Assembly: GCF_033100395.1 (NCBI RefSeq)
Contig: NZ_JAWLVJ010000023.1
Location: forward strand, 10,104 to 74,103
Direction: 5' to 3'
DNA length: 64,000 bases
DNA from: Terasakiella sp033100395
GTDB taxonomy: Bacteria; Pseudomonadota; Alphaproteobacteria; Rhodospirillales; Terasakiellaceae
Made by a program: the position numbers and the translations under genes. The notes below the pieces were generated by a model, which saw nothing but the letters and a program-made list of their open reading frames with translations, had not been told where the DNA came from and made no database searches. Positions 7,604-15,658 of this stretch are shown here, one piece after another (the stretch's first letter is position 1; each line of letters starts with the position of its first letter).

Positions 7604-9214
7604 CTATCTTTTTGATTCAGACAAATCTAGAAATTCCTGAGAGAGGTTGTAGTTCTTTATCAGCATATTTGCTTCTACCATGTTGCCTTGTGATCCTAAA
7701 AACAAAGCATAGTTTAGAGCAACCATTTGGGTCGCAGGGTGTTGTGAGCCCATGGATTTTTCGATTGTAGACAAAGCCTTATTTAATAATGGGGTAACTT
7801 TGTCAAGTTGCTCGGTCTGTAGGTAACAAGTTGCCAGTTCGTTCAGAAGCAAAGCTCTACCTTGAGGGCTTAGTTTATTAGAATTTTGATCAATTTTGAT
7901 CGCTCTTTTGTAAATGGGAATTGCCTTTTTATATTGCTTTATCTTTAAATATAGATTTGCAAGATTATTTAAGCGTGTGACCATTACGGGGTGGTATGGG
8001 CCTAATGAAAATTCAGTAATTTTTATTGCTTTTAAAAACAATTCTTCTGCTTCGACATACCTTTCTATGTCTTGATATAAAAGTGCTAGATTATTGTAAT
8101 CAATGCCAGTTTGATGATGGTTAACTCCTAGAGTTGATTCGTGAATTACTAAAGCTTTCTTGAAGAAGTTTTCAGCTTTATCTTCTCTTTTGGTTTCTTG
8201 ATATAGTAGGGCGAGATTATTCAATAAAGTAGCGACGTGTTGTGCTTCGTAATTATTCGGCTTTTGAATGATTTTTAAGGCTTTAATGTATAGCGGCTCT
8301 GCATCGCTATACTTGTTTGTTTCTCTATATATTTCAGCCAAATTATTTGATAATAAAGCAATAATCGGGTCATCTGGCTTTAATATTTTCTCTCCTATCT
8401 CAAAAGCTTCTTTAAGTAGTTTTTCTGCTTCTTCCATTTTATTTAGAAGTAAATGGGAATTTGCTAAGTTGCTTATTGCTTGTGGTAGTAATTTTTTATC
8501 GACAGATTTATTTATTCTTAAAAAGTTAACGATATCTTCATTTATTTTTAGAGAATCGTAGTACCTTCCGGCCAAGTTTAGCCTATTGGCTTGATGAATA
8601 CGATTTTCGATATATATGTCGTGCTCTTTTCGAGGAGTATTATCGGCAGCTTCGTTATAATAGTTGGCTGCTGCTAAATAGTTGAATTCAAGTTCCTTCA
8701 TCTCTGCCGCTTTTACATAGCTTTCAATGGCAGATTTCCAATGTTTATCGGATTGTTTTAGGTCTGTTAGGGCCGCTTCATTCAGCAGCCTTTCTGCTTT
8801 CTTTAAATCTCCATTTTCAAAAGCTTGCTTGGCTTTCTGTTTGATTTCGTCTGAAAGTGGTGATTTGTTATCAATTCGTTCTAACCTATTTTGGAGATCT
8901 ACATATTTTTCTGCAAATTCATCCAAAGCGTTTACGGGATTACTATACGGGGCAGAATTTTTCTGAAATAACTTTTGAATACGGTTTACCGCTGCTTCCG
9001 TCAGTGTATGCTTTTTCAACAATGCGTCATAATGGGTTTGGCTGACGCCATTGTTGACTATGTCGCGCCCAGCCGCCTGATTGTTGTTGCCTGTCTGAGA
9101 AATTATGGTTTGTTTGGTAGGTGTTGGGTCGGTTTTGGTCAGGTACCAAACGGCCAAGCCACCGATTATGGCGACAGCCAAAGCGATCAGTGCATTTTTC
9201 AGGGTATCAGACAT
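7604..9214 (-). CDS. Membrane-anchored TPR protein with N-terminal QxGxxN motif
   Basis: Protein of 536 aa of unknown function. One N-terminal membrane helix (about residues 7-25) is followed by a polar motif ISQTGNNNQAAGRDIV (38-53), a helical region, and at least six tetratricopeptide repeats of the kinesin-light-chain/TPR_12 type (about 250-510; units resemble NNLALLYQETKREDKAENFF). The repeats imply a protein-binding scaffold. Given the N-in anchor, the repeats could face either side of the membrane. The gene is visibly much more AT-rich than its neighbours and sits alone between the conserved hbd and ftsY genes, which suggests acquisition by transfer. Its ribosome site (AAAGG) lies in one arm of a hairpin at 9224-9250. 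I do not recognise an orthologue. The motif resembles Q-x-G-x-x-N amyloid-signalling-type motifs, but that is inference. Confidence 0.8.
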   Translation of the reverse strand: MSDTLKNALIALAVAIIGGLAVWYLTKTDPTPTKQTIISQTGNNNQAAGRDIVNNGVSQTHYDALLKKHTLTEAAVNRIQKLFQKNSAPYSNPVNALDEFAEKYVDLQNRLERIDNKSPLSDEIKQKAKQAFENGDLKKAERLLNEAALTDLKQSDKHWKSAIESYVKAAEMKELEFNYLAAANYYNEAADNTPRKEHDIYIENRIHQANRLNLAGRYYDSLKINEDIVNFLRINKSVDKKLLPQAISNLANSHLLLNKMEEAEKLLKEAFEIGEKILKPDDPIIALLSNNLAEIYRETNKYSDAEPLYIKALKIIQKPNNYEAQHVATLLNNLALLYQETKREDKAENFFKKALVIHESTLGVNHHQTGIDYNNLALLYQDIERYVEAEELFLKAIKITEFSLGPYHPVMVTRLNNLANLYLKIKQYKKAIPIYKRAIKIDQNSNKLSPQGRALLLNELATCYLQTEQLDKVTPLLNKALSTIEKSMGSQHPATQMVALNYALFLGSQGNMVEANMLIKNYNLSQEFLDLSESKR

Positions 9215-9223
9215 AACTGCAAA

Positions 9224-9250
9224 CCTTTCCCACCTTTAAGTTGGGAAAGG
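9224..9250 (-). promoter_or_regulatory. Hairpin covering the TPR-gene ribosome site
   Basis: A perfect 9-bp inverted repeat (CCTTTCCCA / TGGGAAAGG, 9-nt loop) lies between ftsY and the TPR gene. Read on the minus strand, the 3' arm contains GGGAAAGG, ending 9 nt before the TPR start codon, so folding would hide the Shine-Dalgarno. The short TTT after it makes it a poor terminator for ftsY, though that role is possible. Confidence 0.5.
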
Positions 9251-9279
9251 ATACAGGCTTAGATCGTATTTAGGAAGGA

Positions 9280-10209
9280 TTATTCCTCTAGACCAACCAA
9301 GGCATTAGCAAAGGCTCTCGCTTCAAACGGGCGTAAATCCTCTGCCGCTTCCCCAACCCCGATAGCATGGACGGGCTTGCCGAATTTTTCCGCCAGACTG
9401 ACGGTCACGCCACCCTTTGCTGTGCCATCCAGTTTGGTCACGATAAGCCCGGTCACGGTGACGACCTTATCAAACGTTTCCACCTGGCTGTGGGCGTTTT
9501 GGCCGACGGTGGAGTCCAGGACCAGCACCGTGTCGTGGGGCGCGGTGTCGTCTACCTTTTTGATGACGCGCACGACTTTTTCCAACTCGTCCATCAGGTG
9601 GGCCTTGTTTTGCAGACGGCCTGCGGTGTCGATGAGGAGCACGTCTACACCTTGTGCCTGAGCTTCACTTACAGCATCAAAAGCAAGGGCTGCGGCATCG
9701 GCGCCTGTTTCTTTGGCGATAACCGGAACGTTCGTGCGTTCACCCCAGACTTTGAGCTGTTCAACAGCCGCCGCGCGGAAAGTATCGCCTGCAGCCAGCA
9801 TGACTTTCAGGCCCTGTTCGGAATAATTTTTGGCCAATTTACCGATGGTGGTGGTTTTACCGGATCCGTTGACGCCACAGACCAGCACCACATGGGGTTT
9901 GCGGCCCGTTTTGACATCCAGTGGTTTGGTGACGGGTTCCAGAATTGGGGTGATTTCGTCAGCAAGGGCGGCTTTGAGCTCATTCGTGTCGATATCCTTG
10001 CCAAAGCGTGTTTTTGCCACGCCTTTGACGATCTTGCTGGCCGTACTGATCCCCATGTCAGAGGTAATGAGCAGGTCTTCCAGTTCTTCCAACGCATCAT
10101 CATCCAGCTTGCGTTTGGTGAAGAGGTCCCCAATGCCGCTGGTCAGTTTGTTGGATGATTTGCTCAGGCCCGCTTTCAGGCGGGACAACCAGCCTTTTTT
10201 CTCAGACAT
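9280..10209 (-). CDS. ftsY: Signal recognition particle receptor FtsY
   Basis: SRP-GTPase that docks SRP-ribosome complexes at the inner membrane (309 aa, with a short A domain as is usual in alphaproteobacteria). The N domain spans about residues 20-90. The G domain shows GVNGSGKTTTIGKLA (G1), DTAGRLQNKAHLMDELEK (G3) and TKLDGTAKGG (G4), with the closing GVGEAAEDLRPF. It is the last gene of dapF-mtaB-ftsY, starting one base after the mtaB stop, so it is translationally coupled. Confidence 0.97.
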   Translation of the reverse strand: MSEKKGWLSRLKAGLSKSSNKLTSGIGDLFTKRKLDDDALEELEDLLITSDMGISTASKIVKGVAKTRFGKDIDTNELKAALADEITPILEPVTKPLDVKTGRKPHVVLVCGVNGSGKTTTIGKLAKNYSEQGLKVMLAAGDTFRAAAVEQLKVWGERTNVPVIAKETGADAAALAFDAVSEAQAQGVDVLLIDTAGRLQNKAHLMDELEKVVRVIKKVDDTAPHDTVLVLDSTVGQNAHSQVETFDKVVTVTGLIVTKLDGTAKGGVTVSLAEKFGKPVHAIGVGEAAEDLRPFEARAFANALVGLEE

Positions 10210-10210
10210 A

Positions 10211-11455
10211 TTAAATTACTTCCCCAATAAGACTTCCGTCTTGAATCTTGATCACTTTTGCAGCCACGATTTGGCCCGCTTCCACATCGCTTGTCAACTG
10301 CACCGGACAATAATGTTCGCAATGTCCGGCATTATTTTTTTCAACCAGAACGGAAACGGTTTTCCCGATGCGTTTTTCCATAAATTCATCCAGTGCCGCT
10401 TCCCCAAGGGCACGGATTTTGGCTGCACGTTCCTTGCGCACATTTCCCGGCACCTGCGGCATGCGCGCAGCAGGCGTGCCTTCACGGGGGCTGAAGGGGA
10501 AGACATGGGCAAAGGTAATGGTGCAGCGATCCAGTGTTTCCAGCGTGGTGGCAAACATCTCGTCATCTTCGGTCGGAAAACCTGCGATGATATCCGCGCC
10601 AAAGACCGCATCCGGGCGGCGAATACGGATTTTGTCACATAAGGCAATGGCATCTGAGACCGTATGGCGACGTTTCATGCGTTTGAGGACCATGTCCTCG
10701 CCGGATTGCAGGCTCAGATGAAAATGCGGCATAAGACGAGGCTCATGCGCGATCACATCCAGCAAGTCCTGGTCGATGGCTGCGGGATCAAGCGAGCTTA
10801 AACGCAGACGTGGCAGGTCCGGCACGTTGGACAACACCCGGCGCACCATCTGGCCAAATGTCGGTTGGCCCGGCAGGTCCGGACCGTAAGAGGTCACATC
10901 CACCCCTGTCAGCACGACTTCGCGGTATCCGCGTTCCACCAGATTTTTTACCCGATCGACAATTTCACCGATGGGCACAGAACGGTTGGGCCCCCGTCCG
11001 AAGGGGATGATGCAGAAGGTGCAGCGGTGATCACAGCCCTGCTGAACCTCGATAAAGGCGCGAGTATGGCCATCGAACCCATCAATCAGATGGTTGGCGG
11101 TCTCCTTGACCTCCATAATATCGGTGACTTCGATCAGTTCTGTGCGTTCTGGTAAGAAACTATCGACTTCCAGCTTTTCTTTATTGCCGATAACGCGATC
11201 CACCTCGTCCATCTCAGCAAAGGCTTCCGGGTCGATCTGGGCGGCGCATCCGGTCACAATGATCTTGGCATCTGGGTCCGACTTGCGCAGCTTGCGGATG
11301 GTCTGGCGGGCTTGTCGCACGGCTTCGCCTGTCACCGCACAGGTATTGATGATGACAGCGTTATCCAGGCCAGCTTCACGCGCATTTTTGCGCATGACTT
11401 CAGACTCATAGGTGTTCAAACGACACCCGAGCGTGACGACCTTGGCTTCGCTCAT
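10211..11455 (-). CDS. mtaB: tRNA t6A37 methylthiotransferase MtaB
   Basis: Radical-SAM methylthiotransferase that converts t6A to ms2t6A at tRNA position 37 (414 aa). It has the N-terminal UPF0004 domain with LGCRLN, INTCAV and GCAAQ cysteines, then the radical-SAM motif CDHRCTFC, and a C-terminal TRAM-like end. The frame is open to 11509, but the ATG at 11455 (MSEAKVVTLGCRLN) avoids overlap with dapF and has GGAG upstream in the dapF tail, so I chose it. The order dapF-mtaB-ftsY is common in alphaproteobacteria. Confidence 0.93.
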   Translation of the reverse strand: MSEAKVVTLGCRLNTYESEVMRKNAREAGLDNAVIINTCAVTGEAVRQARQTIRKLRKSDPDAKIIVTGCAAQIDPEAFAEMDEVDRVIGNKEKLEVDSFLPERTELIEVTDIMEVKETANHLIDGFDGHTRAFIEVQQGCDHRCTFCIIPFGRGPNRSVPIGEIVDRVKNLVERGYREVVLTGVDVTSYGPDLPGQPTFGQMVRRVLSNVPDLPRLRLSSLDPAAIDQDLLDVIAHEPRLMPHFHLSLQSGEDMVLKRMKRRHTVSDAIALCDKIRIRRPDAVFGADIIAGFPTEDDEMFATTLETLDRCTITFAHVFPFSPREGTPAARMPQVPGNVRKERAAKIRALGEAALDEFMEKRIGKTVSVLVEKNNAGHCEHYCPVQLTSDVEAGQIVAAKVIKIQDGSLIGEVI

Positions 11456-11462
11456 CTTACTT

Positions 11463-12296
11463 TTACGCTCCGGGGTAAACGGATGCGTCAAACGATCCGC
11501 TAAAGGCACGGCTGGCAGGTCCGGTCATCAGAATCTCGCCATTTTCCAACCATTCAATGGTCAGCGGGCCGCCATCCAGAATAACATCGGCTTTGCGTCC
11601 GTTAATGATGCCACGACGAACCGCTGCGACCAGAACAGCGCATGCGCCTGTGCCACAAGCCTGTGTTATGCCCACACCACGTTCCCACACGCGCATGCGA
11701 AGGGAGCCATCATCCTGTTTGGTGACGACTTCGACGTTTACACGTTCCGGGAAAAAGGGATGTGTTTCTACGTGCGGGCCTGCGTTGGTCAGATCAATGG
11801 TTTCGCAATCATCCACAAAGAACACCGCATGCGGGTTACCAACATTCACGCCTACCGGACCTTCCAGTGGACCGACAACAACAGGCATGTTCAGTGTGTT
11901 GCATTCTTCTGCCACCGGGATTTGGTCCCAGTTCAGGCGTGCGGGGCCCATATTGACAGTAACTGTGTCACCTGCATCTGTTGCATGCAAAAGACCCACA
12001 ACCGTTTCAACCGTGATTTCTTTTTTCCCGCTTTCTTCCATCATCAAACGCGCGATACAACGCGTGGCATTGCCGCAGGCTTCCACTTCGTTGCCATCGG
12101 CATTGCGGATGCGCATGAAAACGTCGGCTGCAGAATCCTGCGCCGGTTCCATCACGATAAACTGGTCACAACCCGCCCCTGTACGTCGGTCGGCCATCGC
12201 CTGCACTTGCGTTACAGAAAGTTCAATCGGGTTTTCGCGGGCATCCAGCACAACAAAATCATTGCCGAGCCCATGCATTTTAACAAAGGGTAACAT
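11463..12296 (-). CDS. dapF: Diaminopimelate epimerase
   Basis: Epimerises LL- to meso-diaminopimelate for lysine and peptidoglycan (277 aa). The family start MHGLGNDFVVLD is present, and both catalytic cysteine motifs are intact: EACGNATRC and QACGTGACA. First gene of the dapF-mtaB-ftsY operon. The MITE-like element lies 43 bp upstream, so the dapF promoter must sit in or beside that element. A dapC-like aminotransferase at 45.8 kb belongs to the same pathway. Confidence 0.96.
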   Translation of the reverse strand: MLPFVKMHGLGNDFVVLDARENPIELSVTQVQAMADRRTGAGCDQFIVMEPAQDSAADVFMRIRNADGNEVEACGNATRCIARLMMEESGKKEITVETVVGLLHATDAGDTVTVNMGPARLNWDQIPVAEECNTLNMPVVVGPLEGPVGVNVGNPHAVFFVDDCETIDLTNAGPHVETHPFFPERVNVEVVTKQDDGSLRMRVWERGVGITQACGTGACAVLVAAVRRGIINGRKADVILDGGPLTIEWLENGEILMTGPASRAFSGSFDASVYPGA

Positions 12297-12338
12297 AAGC
12301 TGTTATATGGGCTAAAAGAGCTAAAGAGTCTAGGGCTT

Positions 12339-12604
12339 ATACCAAATCTGATAAGGTTTAATACAAATGATCGGATAAAAATTAAGTGCAGGTTAGAAAC
12401 GACTTATGCCGTTGTGTCACTCACAACAAATAAGTCGTGACGACATCCTGCACTTAATTTTTCCCGACCCGTAGGGTGAGTTTATTTTAAGGCGCTGTCG
12501 CGTCAACCTGCTTAACCGATGCCCCGCATCGCTTTGTACATGTTTCCTAACTTCGCCTTAAAATAAATCTCATCATTTGTATTAAACCTTATCAGATTTG
12601 GTAT
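12339..12604. mobile_element. MITE-like nested palindromic element, no ORF
   Basis: Perfect 33-bp terminal inverted repeats (12339-12371 and 12572-12604, beginning ATACCAAATCTG) enclose two further long hairpins. Hairpin 1 has arms AAAAATTAAGTGCAGG (12377-12392) and its complement (12447-12462), with inner arms ACGACTTAT/ATAAGTCGT and GTTGTG/CACAAC. Hairpin 2 has 14-bp arms at 12481-12494 and 12554-12567. The outermost shared dinucleotide is TA, as expected for a TA target duplication of IS630/Tc1-type elements. No coding capacity is seen. The right repeat supplies the last codons and stop of the neighbouring ferredoxin-like gene. It fills nearly all of the 285-bp gap after dapF. Confidence 0.85.
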
Positions 12605-13244
12605 TCGGCGCAGAACGTAAAAAACGATCCATATGAAACTTGCCATGTTCACGCTGGTAGGCGAATTTCTCACCGATGGGGCAGGCACGGCGCGCGAGAC
12701 ACCCCATGTCCATACAGTCACTATCCACGTGATGGGTCAGATAATCCATACATTTGGGCACGTCGTAACTTTCCCCATCATAAGCCTCGACCGGGCAGAC
12801 ACGCAGGCAGGGTTTTTTATGACAGCTGTCACACGGTGATTTCAGATTGGCTTTTTCCGGGATGCCGGGGATGTCCGTATCGAACACAAACGCCCCGCGA
12901 TAGGCATGCCACAGGCCAAAGACTGGATGGATCAGCGGTCCCAGGGGGGAGGGAAAGACCGTATCTGCCTTCATCGCCCATTTCTGAAAGGGGGCATAAC
13001 GCGGGCCTTCAAACGGAAAGACCACCTTGCAGTCCAGTTGTTCGGCCATTTCTAAAAGGTGGGTGCGTGTCCAATTGTCCAGCGGGTCCGGTTCGACCCA
13101 ATCGTCATATTCTTCGCCAAACAGTTTCCAGATATCTGATCCCACATTGCCGACAAGAATGGTGGTGAATTTGTCTTTAAACCCGCCACGCAGACAAAAG
13201 CCCAAAGGCTTCAGCATGTTGTCTATGTCGTTATATGAAACCAT
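12582..13244 (-). CDS. 4Fe-4S dicluster ferredoxin-like protein with MITE-derived C-terminus
   Basis: Predicted iron-sulphur protein (220 aa). The C-terminal half has cysteines typical of two 4Fe-4S clusters: CDSCHKKPCLRVCPV, then CMDYL, CMDMGCLARRACPIG. The cluster region resembles that of epoxyqueuosine reductase QueG, but the cobalamin-binding part is absent, so I do not assign that activity. The final residues (NTKSDKV) and the TAA are encoded by the inverted repeat of the adjacent element, so the native C-terminus has been replaced. I chose the ATG at 13244, which lies 11 bp after the stop of the upstream membrane protein, over a start at 13271 that would overlap it. Confidence 0.75.
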   Translation of the reverse strand: MVSYNDIDNMLKPLGFCLRGGFKDKFTTILVGNVGSDIWKLFGEEYDDWVEPDPLDNWTRTHLLEMAEQLDCKVVFPFEGPRYAPFQKWAMKADTVFPSPLGPLIHPVFGLWHAYRGAFVFDTDIPGIPEKANLKSPCDSCHKKPCLRVCPVEAYDGESYDVPKCMDYLTHHVDSDCMDMGCLARRACPIGEKFAYQREHGKFHMDRFLRSAPNTKSDKV

Positions 13245-13255
13245 ATTTTCTATCT

Positions 13256-13546
13256 TTAAGCCCGTGCCCATCCCTGATGCTGAAAGAATACCACAACCAA
13301 CACAGGAATGACCAGAAAGGCAAAATCACTAACAGCGCGCATGGGCGCTTGGGATAGAAACATTACATCGGCGATTTCGATGGCAACGGCAATGATGATG
13401 ATGGGGGCGACACAGACCAGTTTGGTCATGGGCAAACGAAAGACCAGCCCGGTTATCAGCCAGATGAATAACCCTAGAAGAATCAGGGTTGCATCATAAC
13501 TGAAAGGAAACAGGCTAAATACCTGAGATTTAATATCACCGTACAT
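13256..13546 (-). CDS. Small three-helix membrane protein
   Basis: Hypothetical inner-membrane protein of 96 aa with three predicted hydrophobic helices (about 18-36, 42-62 and 72-90). No family is recognised. It lies just upstream of the ferredoxin-like gene on the same strand, so the two are probably co-transcribed. Confidence 0.6.
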   Translation of the reverse strand: MYGDIKSQVFSLFPFSYDATLILLGLFIWLITGLVFRLPMTKLVCVAPIIIIAVAIEIADVMFLSQAPMRAVSDFAFLVIPVLVVVFFQHQGWARA

Positions 13547-13673
13547 AATTTTACCCCTCGGACAGAACTTTTCTTGTTAGCAATCTATTTGAAAATGCTT
13601 AAGAAATCGTTTCAGTTGAAAAAAAGTTGGTCTATCTCACCTATTTGGGGGAGCAATTTCATTTTAAATCAAC

Positions 13674-13692
13674 TATACTGCGTAACATTACG
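13674..13692 (+). promoter_or_regulatory. -10 box plus short palindrome ahead of the microprotein gene
   Basis: TATACT (13674-13679) resembles a -10 element and is followed at once by CGTAACATTACG (13681-13692), an inverted repeat of 5-bp arms at the expected transcription start. This could be an operator. No good -35 is obvious. Confidence 0.4.
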
Positions 13693-13710
13693 TAGTCAGA
13701 GGGCAAGAAA

Positions 13711-13788
13711 ATGACTTGGGCACTTGTAGGGTTATTCGGGATGTTTGTTGTAGGCTCAGCCTGTCTTTACACCCAGTTTAAACTATAA
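13711..13788 (+). CDS. 25-aa single-helix membrane microprotein
   Basis: Short ORF of 25 codons (starts MTWALVGLFGMFVVGS, ends YTQFKL) with a purine-rich ribosome site (AGAGGGCAAGAAA) and a -10-like TATACT upstream. It is almost entirely one hydrophobic helix with a short basic tail, as in respiratory-complex or transporter accessory microproteins. It ends three bases before the stop of panC on the other strand. No homologue is recognised; it is supported by its ribosome site, promoter-like sequence and composition. Confidence 0.5.
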   Translation: MTWALVGLFGMFVVGSACLYTQFKL

Positions 13789-13791
13789 AAA

Positions 13792-14634
13792 CTAACCAAC
13801 GTTATCAATCAGGCGGGCTTTCCCTAAGAAAGCAGCAGCAAGGATGCGGAAATCGTCGCCTTTGGCTGCATCTGTCGCCAGGTCATCTGTTTTTTTAATC
13901 ACCACATAATCAACTTTCTGGAATCCTCCGTCTAGAAGTTGTTGGCTTGCCCATTTGCAAAGCGCTTCGTTGGTGCCACCGACCTTAAAACGTTCGGACA
14001 CTTCGGACAGAGTGCGATAGAGGATCGGGGCGATTTCGCGCTCTTCCGGGATGAGGTAAGCATTACGCGATGACATGGCGAGCCCGTCTGTTTCACGCAC
14101 AGTCGGCACGCCTTCAATTTCCACCGGGATATTCAAATCAGACACAAATCTTTTGATAACACTCAGTTGCTGGAAATCTTTTTCCCCGAAGAAAGCTTTG
14201 TCCGGCAGGGCTTGCAGCAGAAGCTTGGTCACGACGGTTGCGACACCATCAAAAAAGCCCGGACGGCAGGCGCCTTCCAGAATATCGCCAAGACCCGTGA
14301 CGATCACTTTGGTGATCCCACCGTCTTCGCCATACATTTCAGCCACATTTGGGGCAAACAGCAAATGCCCGCCCACGCTGGCGAGTTTTTCACTGTCTTC
14401 TTTTTCTGTGCGTGGATAGGTATCCAGGTCTTCGTTCGGGCCAAATTGCTTGGGATTCACAAAGATGGTGGCAATCACACGATCACACGTCTGAAGGGCC
14501 GTTTTCACCAGGGTCAAATGACCTTCATGCAATGCCCCCATGGTGGGAACGAGGCCGACTTTCAGACCCTCTTTGCGCCATTCGGCAACTTGTGCGCGAA
14601 GATCAGCAACCGTGCGTACCGTAGCAATGCTCAT
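13792..14634 (-). CDS. panC: Pantothenate synthetase
   Basis: ATP-dependent condensation of pantoate and beta-alanine (280 aa). Nucleotidyltransferase motifs are present: VPTMGALHEGHLTLV (HIGH-like), TIFVNPKQFGPNEDL, FFGEKDFQQL and MSSRNAYL. The frame continues to a GTG at 14640, but the ATG at 14634 has AAGGGG in the panB tail. Overlapping or abutting genes run ccoS-panB-panC, so it may be transcribed with the cbb3 maturation operon. Confidence 0.96.
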   Translation of the reverse strand: MSIATVRTVADLRAQVAEWRKEGLKVGLVPTMGALHEGHLTLVKTALQTCDRVIATIFVNPKQFGPNEDLDTYPRTEKEDSEKLASVGGHLLFAPNVAEMYGEDGGITKVIVTGLGDILEGACRPGFFDGVATVVTKLLLQALPDKAFFGEKDFQQLSVIKRFVSDLNIPVEIEGVPTVRETDGLAMSSRNAYLIPEEREIAPILYRTLSEVSERFKVGGTNEALCKWASQQLLDGGFQKVDYVVIKKTDDLATDAAKGDDFRILAAAFLGKARLIDNVG

Positions 14635-14636
14635 GA

Positions 14637-15464
14637 TCACTTATCCCCTTTATAGCCAAAGCAATGTTCGGGTGCGGGGAAGGTACGGGCACGGACTTCT
14701 TCTTGATAGCCTTTAACCGCTTCTGTGATCATCTCATCCATCTGGGCATAGCGTTTCACAAACTTCGGTTTGAATTCGGCAAACAGGCCGATCAGATCTT
14801 CGGTTACTAAAATCTGGCCATCACATTGCGGGGATGCGCCGATGCCGATGGTGGGGATATTGATTTCTTTGGTGATCCGCACGCCAAGCGGTTCCATCAC
14901 ACCTTCGACCACAACGGCAGACGCACCTGCTGCTGCAATAGCTTTGGCGTCTTCTACAATGCGGTCTGCCGCATCATCTGTCTTGCCCTGGGATTTAAAA
15001 CCACCAAAAGCATGGACGGATTGTGGAGTCAGGCCAATGTGGGCCACAACCGGAATGCCGCGTTTGACCAGAAATTCAATGGTCGGGGCCATTTCAACGC
15101 CGCCTTCCAGCTTCACGCCGGAACAACGGGTTTCTGCCATGACGCGTGAACAGTTACGGAACGCCATTTCCGGGCTTTCTTCGTAAGACCCAAACGGCAT
15201 ATCAACGATAACACAGGCCTGGTTTGATCCGCGCATCACGCCTTTGCCATGCGCGATCATCATATCAACCGTGACGCCGAGCGTACTGTCCATGCCATAA
15301 AGCACCATACCGAGGCTGTCGCCCACCAAAATCAGGTCCACATGATCATCAATCAGACGGGAAATGGAGGTGGTGTAAGCGGTCAGGCAAACGATGGGGT
15401 CTTGTCCTTTGCGGGCAGCCAAGTCGGTCAGGGTGATACGCTTGGTGTTGGTGGCCTTACTCAT
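14637..15464 (-). CDS. panB: 3-methyl-2-oxobutanoate hydroxymethyltransferase
   Basis: Ketopantoate hydroxymethyltransferase (275 aa), first step of pantothenate synthesis. Motifs include LTAYTTSISRLIDDHVDLILVGDSLGMV (metal-binding Asp), VDMPFGSYEESPE, KLEGG and HIGLTPQSV. Its ATG overlaps the ccoS stop by 4 bp (ATGA), so translation is coupled to the cbb3 assembly genes upstream. Confidence 0.97.
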   Translation of the reverse strand: MSKATNTKRITLTDLAARKGQDPIVCLTAYTTSISRLIDDHVDLILVGDSLGMVLYGMDSTLGVTVDMMIAHGKGVMRGSNQACVIVDMPFGSYEESPEMAFRNCSRVMAETRCSGVKLEGGVEMAPTIEFLVKRGIPVVAHIGLTPQSVHAFGGFKSQGKTDDAADRIVEDAKAIAAAGASAVVVEGVMEPLGVRITKEINIPTIGIGASPQCDGQILVTEDLIGLFAEFKPKFVKRYAQMDEMITEAVKGYQEEVRARTFPAPEHCFGYKGDK

Positions 15465-15658
15465 TTGTCTTTCTCCTTGGTGTCCGTGGACACTTTCGTC
15501 GGGTCGGGCAGGGGTTTGTCATCGTCATCATAAAGAATACGGGCGGCATTGCCTTCCATATCGTCATACTGACCGGATTTTAAAGCCCAGAGAAAAGCGG
15601 CTAACCCTAATCCACCAAGAACGAGCATGGCGGGAATGAGGTACAACAAACTTTCCAT
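15461..15658 (-). CDS. ccoS: cbb3-type oxidase assembly protein CcoS
   Basis: Small single-helix membrane protein (65 aa) needed for cofactor insertion into cbb3 oxidase. The helix is followed by the family-typical FLWALKSGQYDDMEGNAARIL and an acidic tail. It overlaps the ccoI stop by 1 bp and panB by 4 bp. Confidence 0.95.
   Translation of the reverse strand: MESLLYLIPAMLVLGGLGLAAFLWALKSGQYDDMEGNAARILYDDDDKPLPDPTKVSTDTKEKDK

Noticed and set aside
11412..12293. 293-codon open frame opposite dapF
   Set aside because: Antisense to a conserved gene with both catalytic cysteines intact; composition (His/Cys/Thr-rich) is not protein-like.
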